Source of the DNA: Entophlyctis helioformis
Taxonomy: Eukaryota; Chytridiomycota; Chytridiomycetes; Chytridiales; Chytriomycetaceae
NCBI GenBank assembly: GCA_025526915.1
Contig: JAHLKH010000335.1
Span: 1-19,315, forward strand
Reading direction: 5' to 3'
DNA length: 19,315 nt
Part shown: one piece after another, positions 7,459 through 15,801 of the stretch
Layout of the letters: the number at the start of each line of letters is the position of its first letter
Position numbering within the stretch: position 1 is the stretch's first letter
Translations under genes and position numbers: made by a program
Notes under the pieces: model-generated
The model's database searches: none
The model's input: only the letters and a program-made list of their open reading frames with translations
What the model was told of the DNA's origin: nothing

Positions 7459-9156
7459 TTAGGCAGTAGCTGTCGCTCTCTTCTCGGAAACAGCGCGCTC
7501 GAGACGCGCAACAAGTTTGGCGAATCCAGCTGTGCGTCGGGCCTCATGAAGCATCTCCATTGCACGCGCAAGAGACAGGCTGTCCAGCAAAAAGTTGACA
7601 ATGGCGCCATCCTTGGCTCCACGGAGTGTCTTGAACGTGAATGGGTAACCGCACGCGACCAGGAACTGCACGACTTGCAGATGCCCATTATAGGCTGCAT
7701 CATCGATGGCGTTTGCAGAGCATCCTTCTGTGCGGTTGGCATGGAGCCACTTGACCACATCAAGCCGGCCAAACGCTGCTGCATGATCCATCGCCAATGT
7801 CGTGCATCCTTCGGTGCGGTTGGCATGCAACCACTGCACAATGTCGAGATGGCCATATGCTGCTGCGCTATCCATCGCATCTGTTGTGCATCCTTCGGTG
7901 CGGTTGGCATGCAGCCACCGCACAACGTCAAGTTTGCAGTTAAAGGCTGCACGATCCATCGCATCTGTCGTGCATCCTTCGGTACGGTTGGCATGGAGCC
8001 ACTTGACCACATCGAGATGTCCTCCTGCAGCCGCCGAATGCATAGCGTCTTGCGAGCACGACGTGTTGCCTGCATCGTGCAGCATCTGCAGAACGTCGAG
8101 GTTGCCAAACCCCGCAGCTGTATCCATCGCCATGGATCCATCATAACTCTTGAACTTGCTGAGTTCGACGCCGTAGTGCTCAACAAGGTGCTTGAGGAGT
8201 CCTGCGAAACCAAACCTGATCGCCTTCCAGCCATGATCGATCGGGTACGAGAAGTCGATGAGATCGAACCAGCAGTTGCGCGAGGGGATGTTGTAGAGGC
8301 GAGGCAATTTGAAGAGATCGGACGGGCGGACGACTTCGGTCTCGTAGTGATTGCGAAGAGCAGCATGGTCGTCATCGGCAAATTCTGCGCTGGCTTGGTC
8401 TGGAAAGCGAGTACAGAGACGGTTGTACATGGATCGAGAGACAGGTAGCGAGAGCATGCCGACAGAAGGGTCACTCTCGAAGTTATCAACCTCGCGAGAA
8501 TAGAGTGCAACGTCGGGCAGCAGATCGAGGTCGCCTTGCCAGTCTTGGGCGATGACATCGGTCCACAACGCCTCGACGGTCGCATCGTCGAGGCTGATGT
8601 TGTCGCCCAGCAGACCGTTGAGGAAGAGCGTGAGAAGGCCGGCTGCCTTGAGGATCATGAGCTGGATCTCGTATGGGAGTGTGTCCCATCGGCTTGCGTC
8701 TGGATCGATGCCGACGAGAACGAGCAGACGGCGACGGACGGTGGCCGGCATCCAGTCCCACCAGCTGTGGCCAGGCAGCAGCTCACGCAGCGGCGGAGGA
8801 GCGACGACGACAGCCGCAGATGGCTGAGGAGGGGCAGCGAGTGGTGCTGGGGCGGTCGAGACAGCCAGCGAGTCGTGGAGAGCAGCGAGGGCGGCAGCGA
8901 CGGTCTGGTATGCGGCAATGGCAGACTGGACAGCGGCGGCAGCATCAGACACTGCGCTGGCTGTTGGTGACGCAGCAGCAGCAGTCGCAGTCTTGACGGC
9001 CGAGTCGGCAGTGGCAGCGGCAGCCTGTGCAGCGAGGGCAGCCTGCGTGACGGCAGCAGCAGCCGAGGCGAGCAGACTTGCGGCTGTTGGTGGTGGTGGT
9101 GGTGGTTGTACCGTGGCAGCAGGCGGCTGCTTGACGTTGCGTCGCTTGCTGGGCAT
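7459..9156 (-). CDS. F-box-like, 28-residue ankyrin-repeat protein, long form (unit 3)
   Basis: The product is 565 residues from the conserved MPSKRRN start. The architecture is the same as the unit 2 paralogue: proline and alanine-rich N-terminus, F-box-like WDTLPYEIQLMILKAAG, the QDWQGDLDLLPDVALY block, then 28-residue ankyrin repeats and the LVACGYPFTFKTLRGAKDG tail. It has six repeats against eight in unit 2, and the length difference of 56 residues is exactly two repeats. The N-terminal coding segment (8601-9034) is identical base for base to unit 2, whereas the middle and repeats are much diverged. The gene has no introns. Its first stop, TAA, is followed by a second one within AATAAA. 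The plus-strand partner seen in unit 2 is absent. Confidence 0.85.
   Translation of the reverse strand: MPSKRRNVKQPPAATVQPPPPPPTAASLLASAAAAVTQAALAAQAAAATADSAVKTATAAAASPTASAVSDAAAAVQSAIAAYQTVAAALAALHDSLAVSTAPAPLAAPPQPSAAVVVAPPPLRELLPGHSWWDWMPATVRRRLLVLVGIDPDASRWDTLPYEIQLMILKAAGLLTLFLNGLLGDNISLDDATVEALWTDVIAQDWQGDLDLLPDVALYSREVDNFESDPSVGMLSLPVSRSMYNRLCTRFPDQASAEFADDDHAALRNHYETEVVRPSDLFKLPRLYNIPSRNCWFDLIDFSYPIDHGWKAIRFGFAGLLKHLVEHYGVELSKFKSYDGSMAMDTAAGFGNLDVLQMLHDAGNTSCSQDAMHSAAAGGHLDVVKWLHANRTEGCTTDAMDRAAFNCKLDVVRWLHANRTEGCTTDAMDSAAAYGHLDIVQWLHANRTEGCTTLAMDHAAAFGRLDVVKWLHANRTEGCSANAIDDAAYNGHLQVVQFLVACGYPFTFKTLRGAKDGAIVNFLLDSLSLARAMEMLHEARRTAGFAKLVARLERAVSEKRATATA
7683..8140 (-). repeat. 84-bp ankyrin repeat array, about 6 copies
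   Basis: Six 28-codon units carry LHANRTEGCT in most copies. Variation concentrates at the same surface positions as in unit 2. It is protein-coding repeat DNA, not an independent element. Confidence 0.75.
8601..9034. repeat. 434-bp segment identical to 4809-5242
   Basis: Base-by-base reading shows no difference from 4809-5242 (offset 3792). Sequence on the left diverges abruptly at gctgatgt versus gctactct, and on the right differences begin at 9035. This indicates recent gene conversion or recent duplication with later swapping of the body. Confidence 0.85.
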
Positions 9157-9484
9157 GTCGCTGTGCTGCTCAGTTGGTCGGTCGGTCGGTTGGTCGGTTG
9201 GCGGCAAAGCGCGATGCTCGACGCGTGTCATGACGACGCGATGAGATGGCGAGCCGCTCGAGCATCTGCCAACAGAACAGCGACCGTTGTGACAGATGCG
9301 CACTATAAGCAGTGCGTGCAGTCTGCTGCAAGGCTGTTCTGACACAAGACCAACAGACGGATGCAGAGGATGGTAAAGTGGATGTATTGCTATGATTGGC
9401 AATGCTACAGGTTACAGATGGAACGCAGGTCTACATTGGCGTCATGGCAATCGAGTCTGGCTGAGCAGCAGTAGCTGCAGCCTT
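9157..9484. promoter_or_regulatory. Upstream region of unit 3 ankyrin gene and end of the array
   Basis: Positions 9157 to about 9335 match the left part of the unit 2 divergent region, including the cggtcggtcggttggtcgg repeat and an ataagcagtgcg stretch. Similarity ends within tctgctgcaaggc. From about 9336 to 9484 the sequence is unrelated and holds nothing I recognise. It would contain the 3' UTR of the leucine-rich-repeat gene. Confidence 0.5.
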
Positions 9485-11471
9485 CTAGTCTGTGCTGTGA
9501 TAAAAGATAACACCCCCAATGATCGCGGCAAGGACAGCCACAGAGCCAACCACAATGGCGAATATGTACTCTGGCTTGAGTGCGGCCGAGCCTGCGGCTG
9601 AGGATGCGGCTGAATGACATGCATAGCAATGTGTCAATTCAAGTGCATTGGTGTTTAGGCGAGGCAGCAGGGAGTGACTTACGAGGGAGGCAGCGGTTGG
9701 AAGTGGCGGCGTCCGTGAACGTGACACCAGTGTTGCTTGCGTCACAGTCAGAGCCACCGTTGGTGTTGAGGACAAAGCAGGTGGAGCCCTCCAGCTTGGG
9801 ATTGTCATTAATAAATCTATGTGAGTGGCCGTGAGAGTGTCAGTGGCATGCAATGTGCACGACAGAGTGGCCGATGTAGAGTAGTGACTTACAGCTTCGA
9901 GAGTGCAGTCAACTTCTGGAACGACGCAGGAATCTTGCCCGAGAGTTGGCAATGTTGAAGCGACCTGTGCATTGAACCAGAATGCTCAGTTTAGTGCACC
10001 AGGCAGGACAAGCAGAAAGCCGTAACGTGACAATGGAATACTTACAGACCCTCAAGACGGGTCAGGTTACCAATGGATTCGGGGATTGGGCCAATGATCG
10101 GGTTGTATTCCAGTTCGCTGCATTCAAGCATGTCAGAATGTCAGTGTCGCAGATCGTTGTGCAACGCAACGGCTCGACGGACTTACAGGTAATCGAGACG
10201 TGACAGACGGCCAATGTCCTCGGGGATCGGGCCAGTCAGCTTGTTGTTTGAAAGGACGCTGGTGTTGCACAGGGTCAGCCAGAAAGCAGGACAGCCAAAC
10301 GATGTGCAATAGATCCATCAACTTACAGACGAGTCAGGTTCGTGAACTTGGTCAGGATTTCAATGGAGCCAGTGAACTGGTTGTAACCAATGTTACTGTG
10401 CAAGTTGGGCATGATGCTGTGAGTTTCAACCCTGACTGCATACATCCAATGCATCAAACTCACAGTACAGTCAGCTGTGGAGCATCAGGCAGTGCTGAGA
10501 TATCGGACACAAACTGGTTGTTGGCCAAGGAGCTGTTTTTGGATGGTCAGCTTGTGGATCGCCTGGATCTCGCAAAGACAAAGGGACTCACAGTCCGCGC
10601 AATTTGGTCAAGGGCTTGAGGGCATCAAGAGGGCCAGAGAGGGCATTGTGACCAAGATCCCTGAGTATCGCCACGACGCACGTCAGCTGCTGATCTCAGT
10701 GCTTGCGAATGCGACCAGTGCACAAGCACGACTTACAGGACAAGGAGTGATGTCATGTTGCTGAAGCTGGCAGGAATGCTGCCGGTCAACTTGTTGTTGG
10801 AGAGGAACAACTCTGTCAGGTTGGAGAGGCTGCCAAGAGAAGGAGGGATGGTGCCATTCAGCTTGTTGAAAGACAGCCCCAGGAGCTTGAGCTTCGAGAG
10901 GTTGCCGAGCGATGCGGGGATCGTGCCAGTCAACTTGGCGTCGATAAGCTGACTTTAAGGCGGTGAGGTGAAGGAGTGAAGGGGTGAGGGTGAGTGGATA
11001 GCAACAGCAGAGATGGGCTGGTGCAACTTACAGCGAGCCAAGCTCAGTGAGCGAACCAAAGGACTCGGGCAGCGGACCCGCCAGATCAACACCAGACAGC
11101 GAGCTGCAGGGATCGATCAAGCAGGTGGCGTTCAAGTGATCGTCAGCAAGGAGGCGCAGTCGCAAGCCAAGGAGGCTGACAGCCACACACAGGCTGGAGA
11201 CTCTGCCGTTGGTGCAACCGACCCGACGAGAGTCTGTCTTGGCAAGGTTGCAGCATTCGGCAACATTGCCAAAGAGCGACGGGAACGCCTGGGCCAGGAC
11301 AGCGCAGTCCGCCGGTGCACTCATGTGTTTGGAGTGGATGGGATGTGTACAAGGGGAAACGGCGGCGCTGGTCCACGGAGCAAAATTGCACCGGCCAACT
11401 TGGACCAATGAATGGCGCGCATCAGCGACCGTGCGACTTTCCTCACAGACTGTGGTGTCCCACTGGACCAA
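9485..11471 (-). CDS. Leucine-rich-repeat, single-pass membrane protein, multi-exon (5' end unresolved)
   Basis: This is a receptor-like surface protein. Exons that I can join are <=11471-11191, 11103-11032, 10952-10737, 10660-10592, 10532-10464, 10395-10327, 10258-10187, 10117-10046, 9964-9893, 9816-9683 and 9609-9485. The first visible exon has a cysteine-capped N-terminal domain (ADCAVLAQAFPSLFGN, then ECC, then GCTNGRVSSL). Ten plant-type repeats follow, with LxxLxLxxNxLxGxIP cores such as LSNNKLTGPIPEDIGRLSRL. A cysteine-containing C-cap leads to one transmembrane helix, IFAIVVGSVAVLAAIIGGVI, and a tail of only six residues. Donors are mostly GTAAGT. A signal peptide is expected but I cannot fix its exon; a candidate begins at 11706 (MYIYLATMSIVCVV). 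The ligand is unknown and there is no kinase domain. Confidence 0.82.
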
Positions 11472-11759
11472 TCGGAAGGCACGCAGGAGAGAAAGCGGGA
11501 GCCAAGCATGCGGGCAGATAGTGGCATGTGATTCTGTGCGGCTGGATGCTGGCTGGCTGGCGAGTGCACCGAGTGGAGCATCGAGTGCTCAAAGAGCAGC
11601 TGGTGTCGAATGCTAAGCCAGCCTCTTGTTCTTGTGCCATCAACTTTGCAACCACACAGACAATAGACATGGTGGCAAGATAGATATACATTGGTGGTGC
11701 ACACACGGGCCAGATGACAGAAACGACAGTGACGGCACAGACGGCACAGACGGCATTGC
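11472..11759. other. Unresolved 5' region of the LRR gene
   Basis: This probably contains the first exon, signal peptide and promoter of the LRR gene, plus the 3' UTR of the DUF4203 gene. A minus-strand frame from 11706 begins with a hydrophobic stretch compatible with a signal peptide, but no intron joins it convincingly to the cysteine cap exon. A short gacggcaca tandem repeat lies at 11731-11755. Confidence 0.35.
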
Positions 11760-12728
11760 TCAGGCCTTGGACACGTTGTGGAAAAAGGTGCGGCCTTTGT
11801 TGACGCGGAACTGCACGAGGATGCCGACCACAGCGAGCACGACCATGGTGGCGAGCAGGGCGGCGACCTTTGCGTTGACCTCGAAGACGTCGGGGTCGAA
11901 GCGGCGCGGGCCGGCCAGAAAGTCCTTGAGGGCGGTCACGACGCCGGTCTTGGCAAACACGTCAATGCCAAACACGACCAAGTACGCACCAAGGACGGCC
12001 GTGGTGACGATGATGGCGGGCTTCTCGGCCACCAGGATGGCGATCGAGCCTGCGACGGCGCAGACGCACAGGAACACGGCGCGGCCGGTCTCTGACTCGA
12101 TGGTGCCGCCGGTCTTGCACGACAGCACAAACACGGCCAGGGCCACGCCGCCCATTGCGCCGATGAGCGCGAGGCCCAGACGCCAGAGGAAGATGGCAAG
12201 CAGGCCGCCGACGAGGGCAAAGGCCAGCGAGCCGAGCAGGAGCACCGAGTCGCGCGAGGCGTAGCCGGTGGCAGGCTCTGCGCGGGCGAGCACGATGTAG
12301 CCCACAGCGCCGGCAAAGACGAAGCCACCGAGGAAGAGGGTTGGGCGGAAGAGGCGGTGGCCGGCAAAGAGGACAAAGAGGCCGGCGAGGAGAGCGAGGA
12401 CGGCGAGGGCGGCGGCCTGGGGCGTGAGGGCTGGCGGCGAGGGCGTGAGACAGACGGACAGACGGTGTGAGACAGCGAGAGACAGAGCGTGAGACAGAGT
12501 GTGAGACAGCGTGAGACAGCCAGCCAGGCAAGGGGCCGGTTGAATGGCCGTGGATGCCAAGAGGCAGCCAGCGGGACGGCAAGGGGCAGCCAGCGAGAGA
12601 CAGACAGACGCACTGGAGGTTGTGGCACCGGCAGCAGCAGCGGCACCGGCAGCCTGCGCAGCCACGCCCGGCAGCAACAGCGGCAACAGCGACAGCAGCG
12701 AGAACAGCGAGACCAGCGGCGAGAGCAT
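11760..12728 (-). CDS. DUF4203 / TMEM198-like seven-transmembrane protein
   Basis: The protein starts with a signal peptide (LFSLLSLLPLLLPGVAAQ). After splicing it has seven hydrophobic segments, including PTLFLGGFVFAGAVGYIVLA, LGLALIGAMGGVALAVFVLS and AIIVTTAVLGAYLVVFGIDV. This glycine-rich spacing, with GHRLFRP before the second helix, is typical of the DUF4203 (TM198-like) family of membrane proteins, whose biochemical role is poorly defined. I place an intron at 12613-12431 (GTGCGT donor, CGCCAG acceptor, 183 bp), which gives 261 residues. The intron is a multiple of three and has no stop, so an unspliced 322-residue reading is also open. Its repetitive LSHTLSHALSL composition argues for removal. 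Confidence 0.78.
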   Translation of the reverse strand: MLSPLVSLFSLLSLLPLLLPGVAAQAAGAAAAAGATTSSASVCLSLAAPCRPAGCLLASTAIQPAPCLAGCLTLSHTLSHALSLAVSHRLSVCLTPSPPALTPQAAALAVLALLAGLFVLFAGHRLFRPTLFLGGFVFAGAVGYIVLARAEPATGYASRDSVLLLGSLAFALVGGLLAIFLWRLGLALIGAMGGVALAVFVLSCKTGGTIESETGRAVFLCVCAVAGSIAILVAEKPAIIVTTAVLGAYLVVFGIDVFAKTGVVTALKDFLAGPRRFDPDVFEVNAKVAALLATMVVLAVVGILVQFRVNKGRTFFHNVSKA

Positions 12729-12730
12729 GG

Positions 12731-12946
12731 GGATGTTCAGCGGATGTTCAGCGGATGCTCAGGGAGATGCTCAGGGAGATGTTCGAGACTGCAGGCAAAT
12801 ACGCCACGTTCGTTTTATTCGCTCGATGACTGACTGCGGCTGTGGCTGTGCTGGCAGTGGATGCTTGGCTGGCATGAAAGGCTGGTGCACAACCACAACC
12901 ACAACCACAACCACAACAACAACAACACCCGCGACAGACACGCTCC
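12731..12946. other. Gap with short tandem repeats and possible polyadenylation signal of GT31-A
   Basis: The region holds imperfect tandem ggatgttcagc / gagatgctcag units (12731-12790), a minus-strand AATAAA at 12814-12819 lying about 130 nt past the GT31-A stop, and a ccacaa hexamer repeat at 12892-12927. It also serves as the upstream region of the DUF4203 gene. Confidence 0.5.
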
Positions 12947-14110
12947 TCACAGCGTGCGTCCAAACGCCATGCCGCAGTCCGGCGTGCCGTCCAGCCCGCC
13001 CGTGCCGCCATCGCCGTCCAGCCACCGCCCGTAGTAGTGCCGAGCCGCGTCCATCTGCTGCCCCAACTCGCGGCACTGCACCACCCCAATCACACCCTCG
13101 CGGTACTCCTCGTCCTCGCTGCCCCGCCGCGCGCTCTGCGGGTGCGCCGCCACCAGCCGTCCGCTGTCCACCGTCTCGATCGGCCGCCCGCTGGCCGCCA
13201 GCCACGCGCCCATCTGCTTCTCGTCGTCGCCATGCATGCGCGTCTGCGCGTCCGGCGACGTGGCGATCCACTGCACAAGGTCCCACGACAGTCCGTACAT
13301 CACGCCGTCCTTGCTCGGCTGCGACGGCGACGGCGTCTTTGGTTGCGCCTTGGACTGCGACGGCTGCCCCACAATGAACATGTTGGTGGCGCTCGCCTTG
13401 CCGCTTGCCTTGCCGCTTGCCTTGCCGCTTGCCTTGCCGCTCGCCTTGGCCGTCAGCTCGCCCAAGTACGCCGCCAGGTTGGCATAGTGCACAAACGTGT
13501 CATTGTTCGTCTTGAACACATAGTCGTAGCTGCGCCCTGCCCCGGACTGCGCCATCTCGTACACCGTCTTGAACGCCAAGTACGCCTTGCCGTTGTCCGT
13601 GTAGGTGTCGTTGCTTTGGCCGCTGCTCTCGCTCTCGCTCGCCTGCACCACGAAAATGTCGCCGTACTGCGCCTGCTCCAGCCGGATGTTGGCCATCTCG
13701 CGCCGCAGCCGGGGCATGCCAACGACAAACAGCACATCGACCGTCGACACGGGCCGCGTGAAGCGGTACAGGTTGCGGATCATGTTGCGCTTGTCAAACG
13801 ACGTCTTTTGCGCCGTCGACGCCACTGCCACGAGCACCCGCTTGTGCGTCGGGCAGCCGCTCACCGACGGCTGTCGCCGGTGCGCCAACAATGCCGCCTG
13901 CACCTGCTGGTCGACGGCGGCCGGAAAGGCCGTTGCCATGATGGTGCCTCTGTTGCTGATGCTGCTGCTCGTTGTTGCGACGACCACGGGCTCTGGCACG
14001 GGCGACACCGACCCCATCAGTGTGACAGAGACGGTCCATGTGATGGTGCACAGGGCAATGACAGCAACAGCGAGCCATCGATTGGACTGCGGATGCCCAA
14101 CGGAGCGCAT
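12947..14110 (-). CDS. GT31-family galactosyltransferase-like protein A (acidic motif altered)
   Basis: The product is 387 residues, a type II membrane protein with a signal anchor at residues 12-32 (WLAVAVIALCTITWTVSVTL), so it is expected in the Golgi or ER lumen. It aligns without frame breaks to its neighbour: CPTHKRVLVAVAST, RPVSTVDVLFVVG, NIRLEQAQYGDI, YGLSWDLVQW and DDEKQMGAWLAA. The family (Galactosyl_T, beta-1,3-glycosyltransferases) binds nucleotide sugar and manganese through an acidic DDD-type motif. Here that motif is TNNDTFVHY (residues 201-209), with N-N-D instead of D-D-D. Five KASG tetrapeptides (222-240) replace a short loop. The C-terminus keeps the cysteine-containing TPDC. 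It is either a divergent enzyme or an inactive paralogue. Confidence 0.82.
   Translation of the reverse strand: MRSVGHPQSNRWLAVAVIALCTITWTVSVTLMGSVSPVPEPVVVATTSSSISNRGTIMATAFPAAVDQQVQAALLAHRRQPSVSGCPTHKRVLVAVASTAQKTSFDKRNMIRNLYRFTRPVSTVDVLFVVGMPRLRREMANIRLEQAQYGDIFVVQASESESSGQSNDTYTDNGKAYLAFKTVYEMAQSGAGRSYDYVFKTNNDTFVHYANLAAYLGELTAKASGKASGKASGKASGKASATNMFIVGQPSQSKAQPKTPSPSQPSKDGVMYGLSWDLVQWIATSPDAQTRMHGDDEKQMGAWLAASGRPIETVDSGRLVAAHPQSARRGSEDEEYREGVIGVVQCRELGQQMDAARHYYGRWLDGDGGTGGLDGTPDCGMAFGRTL
13394..13447. repeat. 12-bp tandem repeat encoding KASG
   Basis: The plus strand shows cttgccgcttgc repeated with single-base variants (about four to five units). It encodes the Lys-Ala-Ser-Gly repeats of GT31-A in frame, so copy-number change would not shift the frame. 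Confidence 0.8.
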
Positions 14111-14173
14111 GGTGGTGGTGTGTGGTGGTGTGTGGTGGTGTGTGGTGGTGTGTGGTGGTGTGTGGTGGTGTGT
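14111..14173. repeat. 10-bp minisatellite directly upstream of the GT31-A start
   Basis: Six units of tgtggtggtg (first unit variant) abut the start codon at 14110. On the transcribed minus strand this is a CA-rich, structure-poor 5' leader. Confidence 0.85.
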
Positions 14174-14526
14174 TGTAGAGTGTAGAGTGTAGAGCGTGGA
14201 GAATGCCTTCCAGGCCGTGCGTGGCGTCAGCAGAGGTCAGCGAGGGGGCGGCCCTTTACGGGATAAAACAACATTCAAAACACATGCAATTGCCAGTCGC
14301 TCTCAAAATTTTGCAGCAGGCGTCAAATTTTCGACGACGCCTCAAATTTGCTGTGAGCCAGTCGTCCAAGGACGCCGTCAGAGTGCCATTGCGACTGGCC
14401 ATGCCCACATGGATGTGCTGCAATGGCCGCCGCCACCAGCCTCTCAAACCCCCATGCGAGAGCAGCCGCCATTGCCAGAGGAATTTGCATTGTATTGTGT
14501 TGAAAGTTGCTCATCTATTGCGCTTT
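14174..14526. promoter_or_regulatory. Region between GT31-B and GT31-A with AT-rich caaattt motifs
   Basis: This is the presumed GT31-A promoter and GT31-B 3' region. In otherwise GC-rich DNA it holds three related motifs within 50 bp: tcaaaatttt (14303), tcaaatttt (14324) and tcaaatttg (14342). A similar gcaaatttgaacgcc lies upstream of GT31-B at 16111. No gene is visible. Confidence 0.45.
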
Positions 14527-15801
14527 TCAAGAGAGGGTCGTGTCCATGCCGACCTGGCAGTCGGGCGTGTTGTCCAGGCTGTGCACGAGCCTCGGCGCGC
14601 CGCCAGACGCAGACCCGTTCCCCAGCAGCCACTTGCCATAATAGTAGTTTGCCGCATCCACGTGGCGCTCAATGTCCTTGCACTCGTGCAGCGCAATCGA
14701 GTTGTTGCGGTACATGCGCGTGTGCCACCGCCAGTGCGGGTACAGCACGAAATCCACCTGGTTGTTGATGTAGTTGATGGGCCGCTGGCTGGCGACGAGC
14801 CAGATGCCCGTCATGCGGTCCTCGTGGCCGATAATGTCCGACTTGGGCACGGGCGCCGTCGACAGCCACTCGACAAGGTCCCACGAGAGGCCGTAGATCA
14901 TGCCGCTGAACGCGTGCAGCGGGAAGCGGTTCTCCTTGGGCAGCAGGTGCCCAATGTACGCGTTCTTGCCGCGCACCGTGGCGTTGGCCGTCAGGCCGTC
15001 CAGGAACGGCACCATGTTGGCATAGTGCACAAACGTGTCGTCGTCCGACTTGAACACGTAGTCGTACGTCCGCCCGCGGCCGCCCATGGCGCGCTGGTAG
15101 ATCGTCTTGAACAGCATGTATGTCTTGCCGTCGTTCATGTTCTCCTCCATGTCCAGCATGATAATGTCGCCGTACTGCGCCTGCTCCAGCCGGATGTTGG
15201 TCATCTGGCTCGCAAACAGGTCCTGTGCCCACGGCATGAACCGCGGACGCCCAATGATAAACACCACGTCGACCGTCGACACGGGCCGCGAGAAGCGGTA
15301 ATGGTTGCGGATCACCTGCCGCCGGGCAAACGACGACTGCATGGCCGTCGACTGGATGGCGATAATGACCCGCTTGTGTGTTGGGCACGCCGACTGCGCC
15401 GGGTTGGCATGGTGCGCCCACAGCGCGGCCTGCACCTTGGTGTCGATCGACGCCGGGAACTCTGTCGCCATGATGCTCTTGCCCATGGCGGCCGTGCTGT
15501 CAACAGCAGCGGGCCGCATGCCGCCCATCAGGCGCGAGAAGGAGGACGATGTCTGTGAGGACGATGTCGATTTCGATGTCGATGTCGATGAAGCGGATTG
15601 TGGCGCCGTGGACAGCGACGAGGGCGAGTTGAGCAGGGCGGTCGACGCCACCAGTGTGAGGATGCACGCAACAAGAACGACGATGGACAGCAGCCAGCGG
15701 CGGCCGAGCGACAGCTTGCGGAGCTGCACGGCGTAGCCAGCCAGCCGCAGGTGTGTGCCGGCTGCAGTGATAAGCGAACGCATGGACGCCAAGGCGAGCA
15801 T
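14527..15801 (-). CDS. GT31-family galactosyltransferase B
   Basis: The product is 424 residues from the MLALASMRSL start (an in-frame ATG six codons later is also possible; an upstream extension to 15999 is low-complexity and unlikely). It is a type II membrane protein with a signal anchor at about residues 36-58 (WLLSIVVLVACILTLVAS) and a Ser/Thr-rich stem. The catalytic domain has CPTHKRVIIAIQST, RPVSTVDVVFIIGRP, NIRLEQAQYGDIIMLD, the intact acidic motif KSDDDTFVHY (residues 251-260), YGLSWDLVEW and HEDRMTGIWLVASQRP. This order fits GT31 beta-1,3-glycosyltransferases that act in the Golgi; donor and acceptor cannot be read from sequence. It is a tandem paralogue of GT31-A and lies upstream of it on the same strand. 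Confidence 0.85.
   Translation of the reverse strand: MLALASMRSLITAAGTHLRLAGYAVQLRKLSLGRRWLLSIVVLVACILTLVASTALLNSPSSLSTAPQSASSTSTSKSTSSSQTSSSFSRLMGGMRPAAVDSTAAMGKSIMATEFPASIDTKVQAALWAHHANPAQSACPTHKRVIIAIQSTAMQSSFARRQVIRNHYRFSRPVSTVDVVFIIGRPRFMPWAQDLFASQMTNIRLEQAQYGDIIMLDMEENMNDGKTYMLFKTIYQRAMGGRGRTYDYVFKSDDDTFVHYANMVPFLDGLTANATVRGKNAYIGHLLPKENRFPLHAFSGMIYGLSWDLVEWLSTAPVPKSDIIGHEDRMTGIWLVASQRPINYINNQVDFVLYPHWRWHTRMYRNNSIALHECKDIERHVDAANYYYGKWLLGNGSASGGAPRLVHSLDNTPDCQVGMDTTLS

Noticed and set aside
12431..12613. Reading the DUF4203 gene as one 322-residue open frame
   Set aside because: The extra 61 residues are low-complexity repeats with clean GT-AG ends and sit between the signal peptide and the first helix; splicing gives the usual family layout. 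Not fully excluded.
14203..15558. Long plus-strand open frames such as 14203-15558, 16545-17924, 13037-14185, 7261-8448 and 3409-4329
   Set aside because: They lie antisense to well-supported genes, have arginine/histidine- or cysteine-rich compositions, and match no family. High GC and codon bias explain the long open frames.
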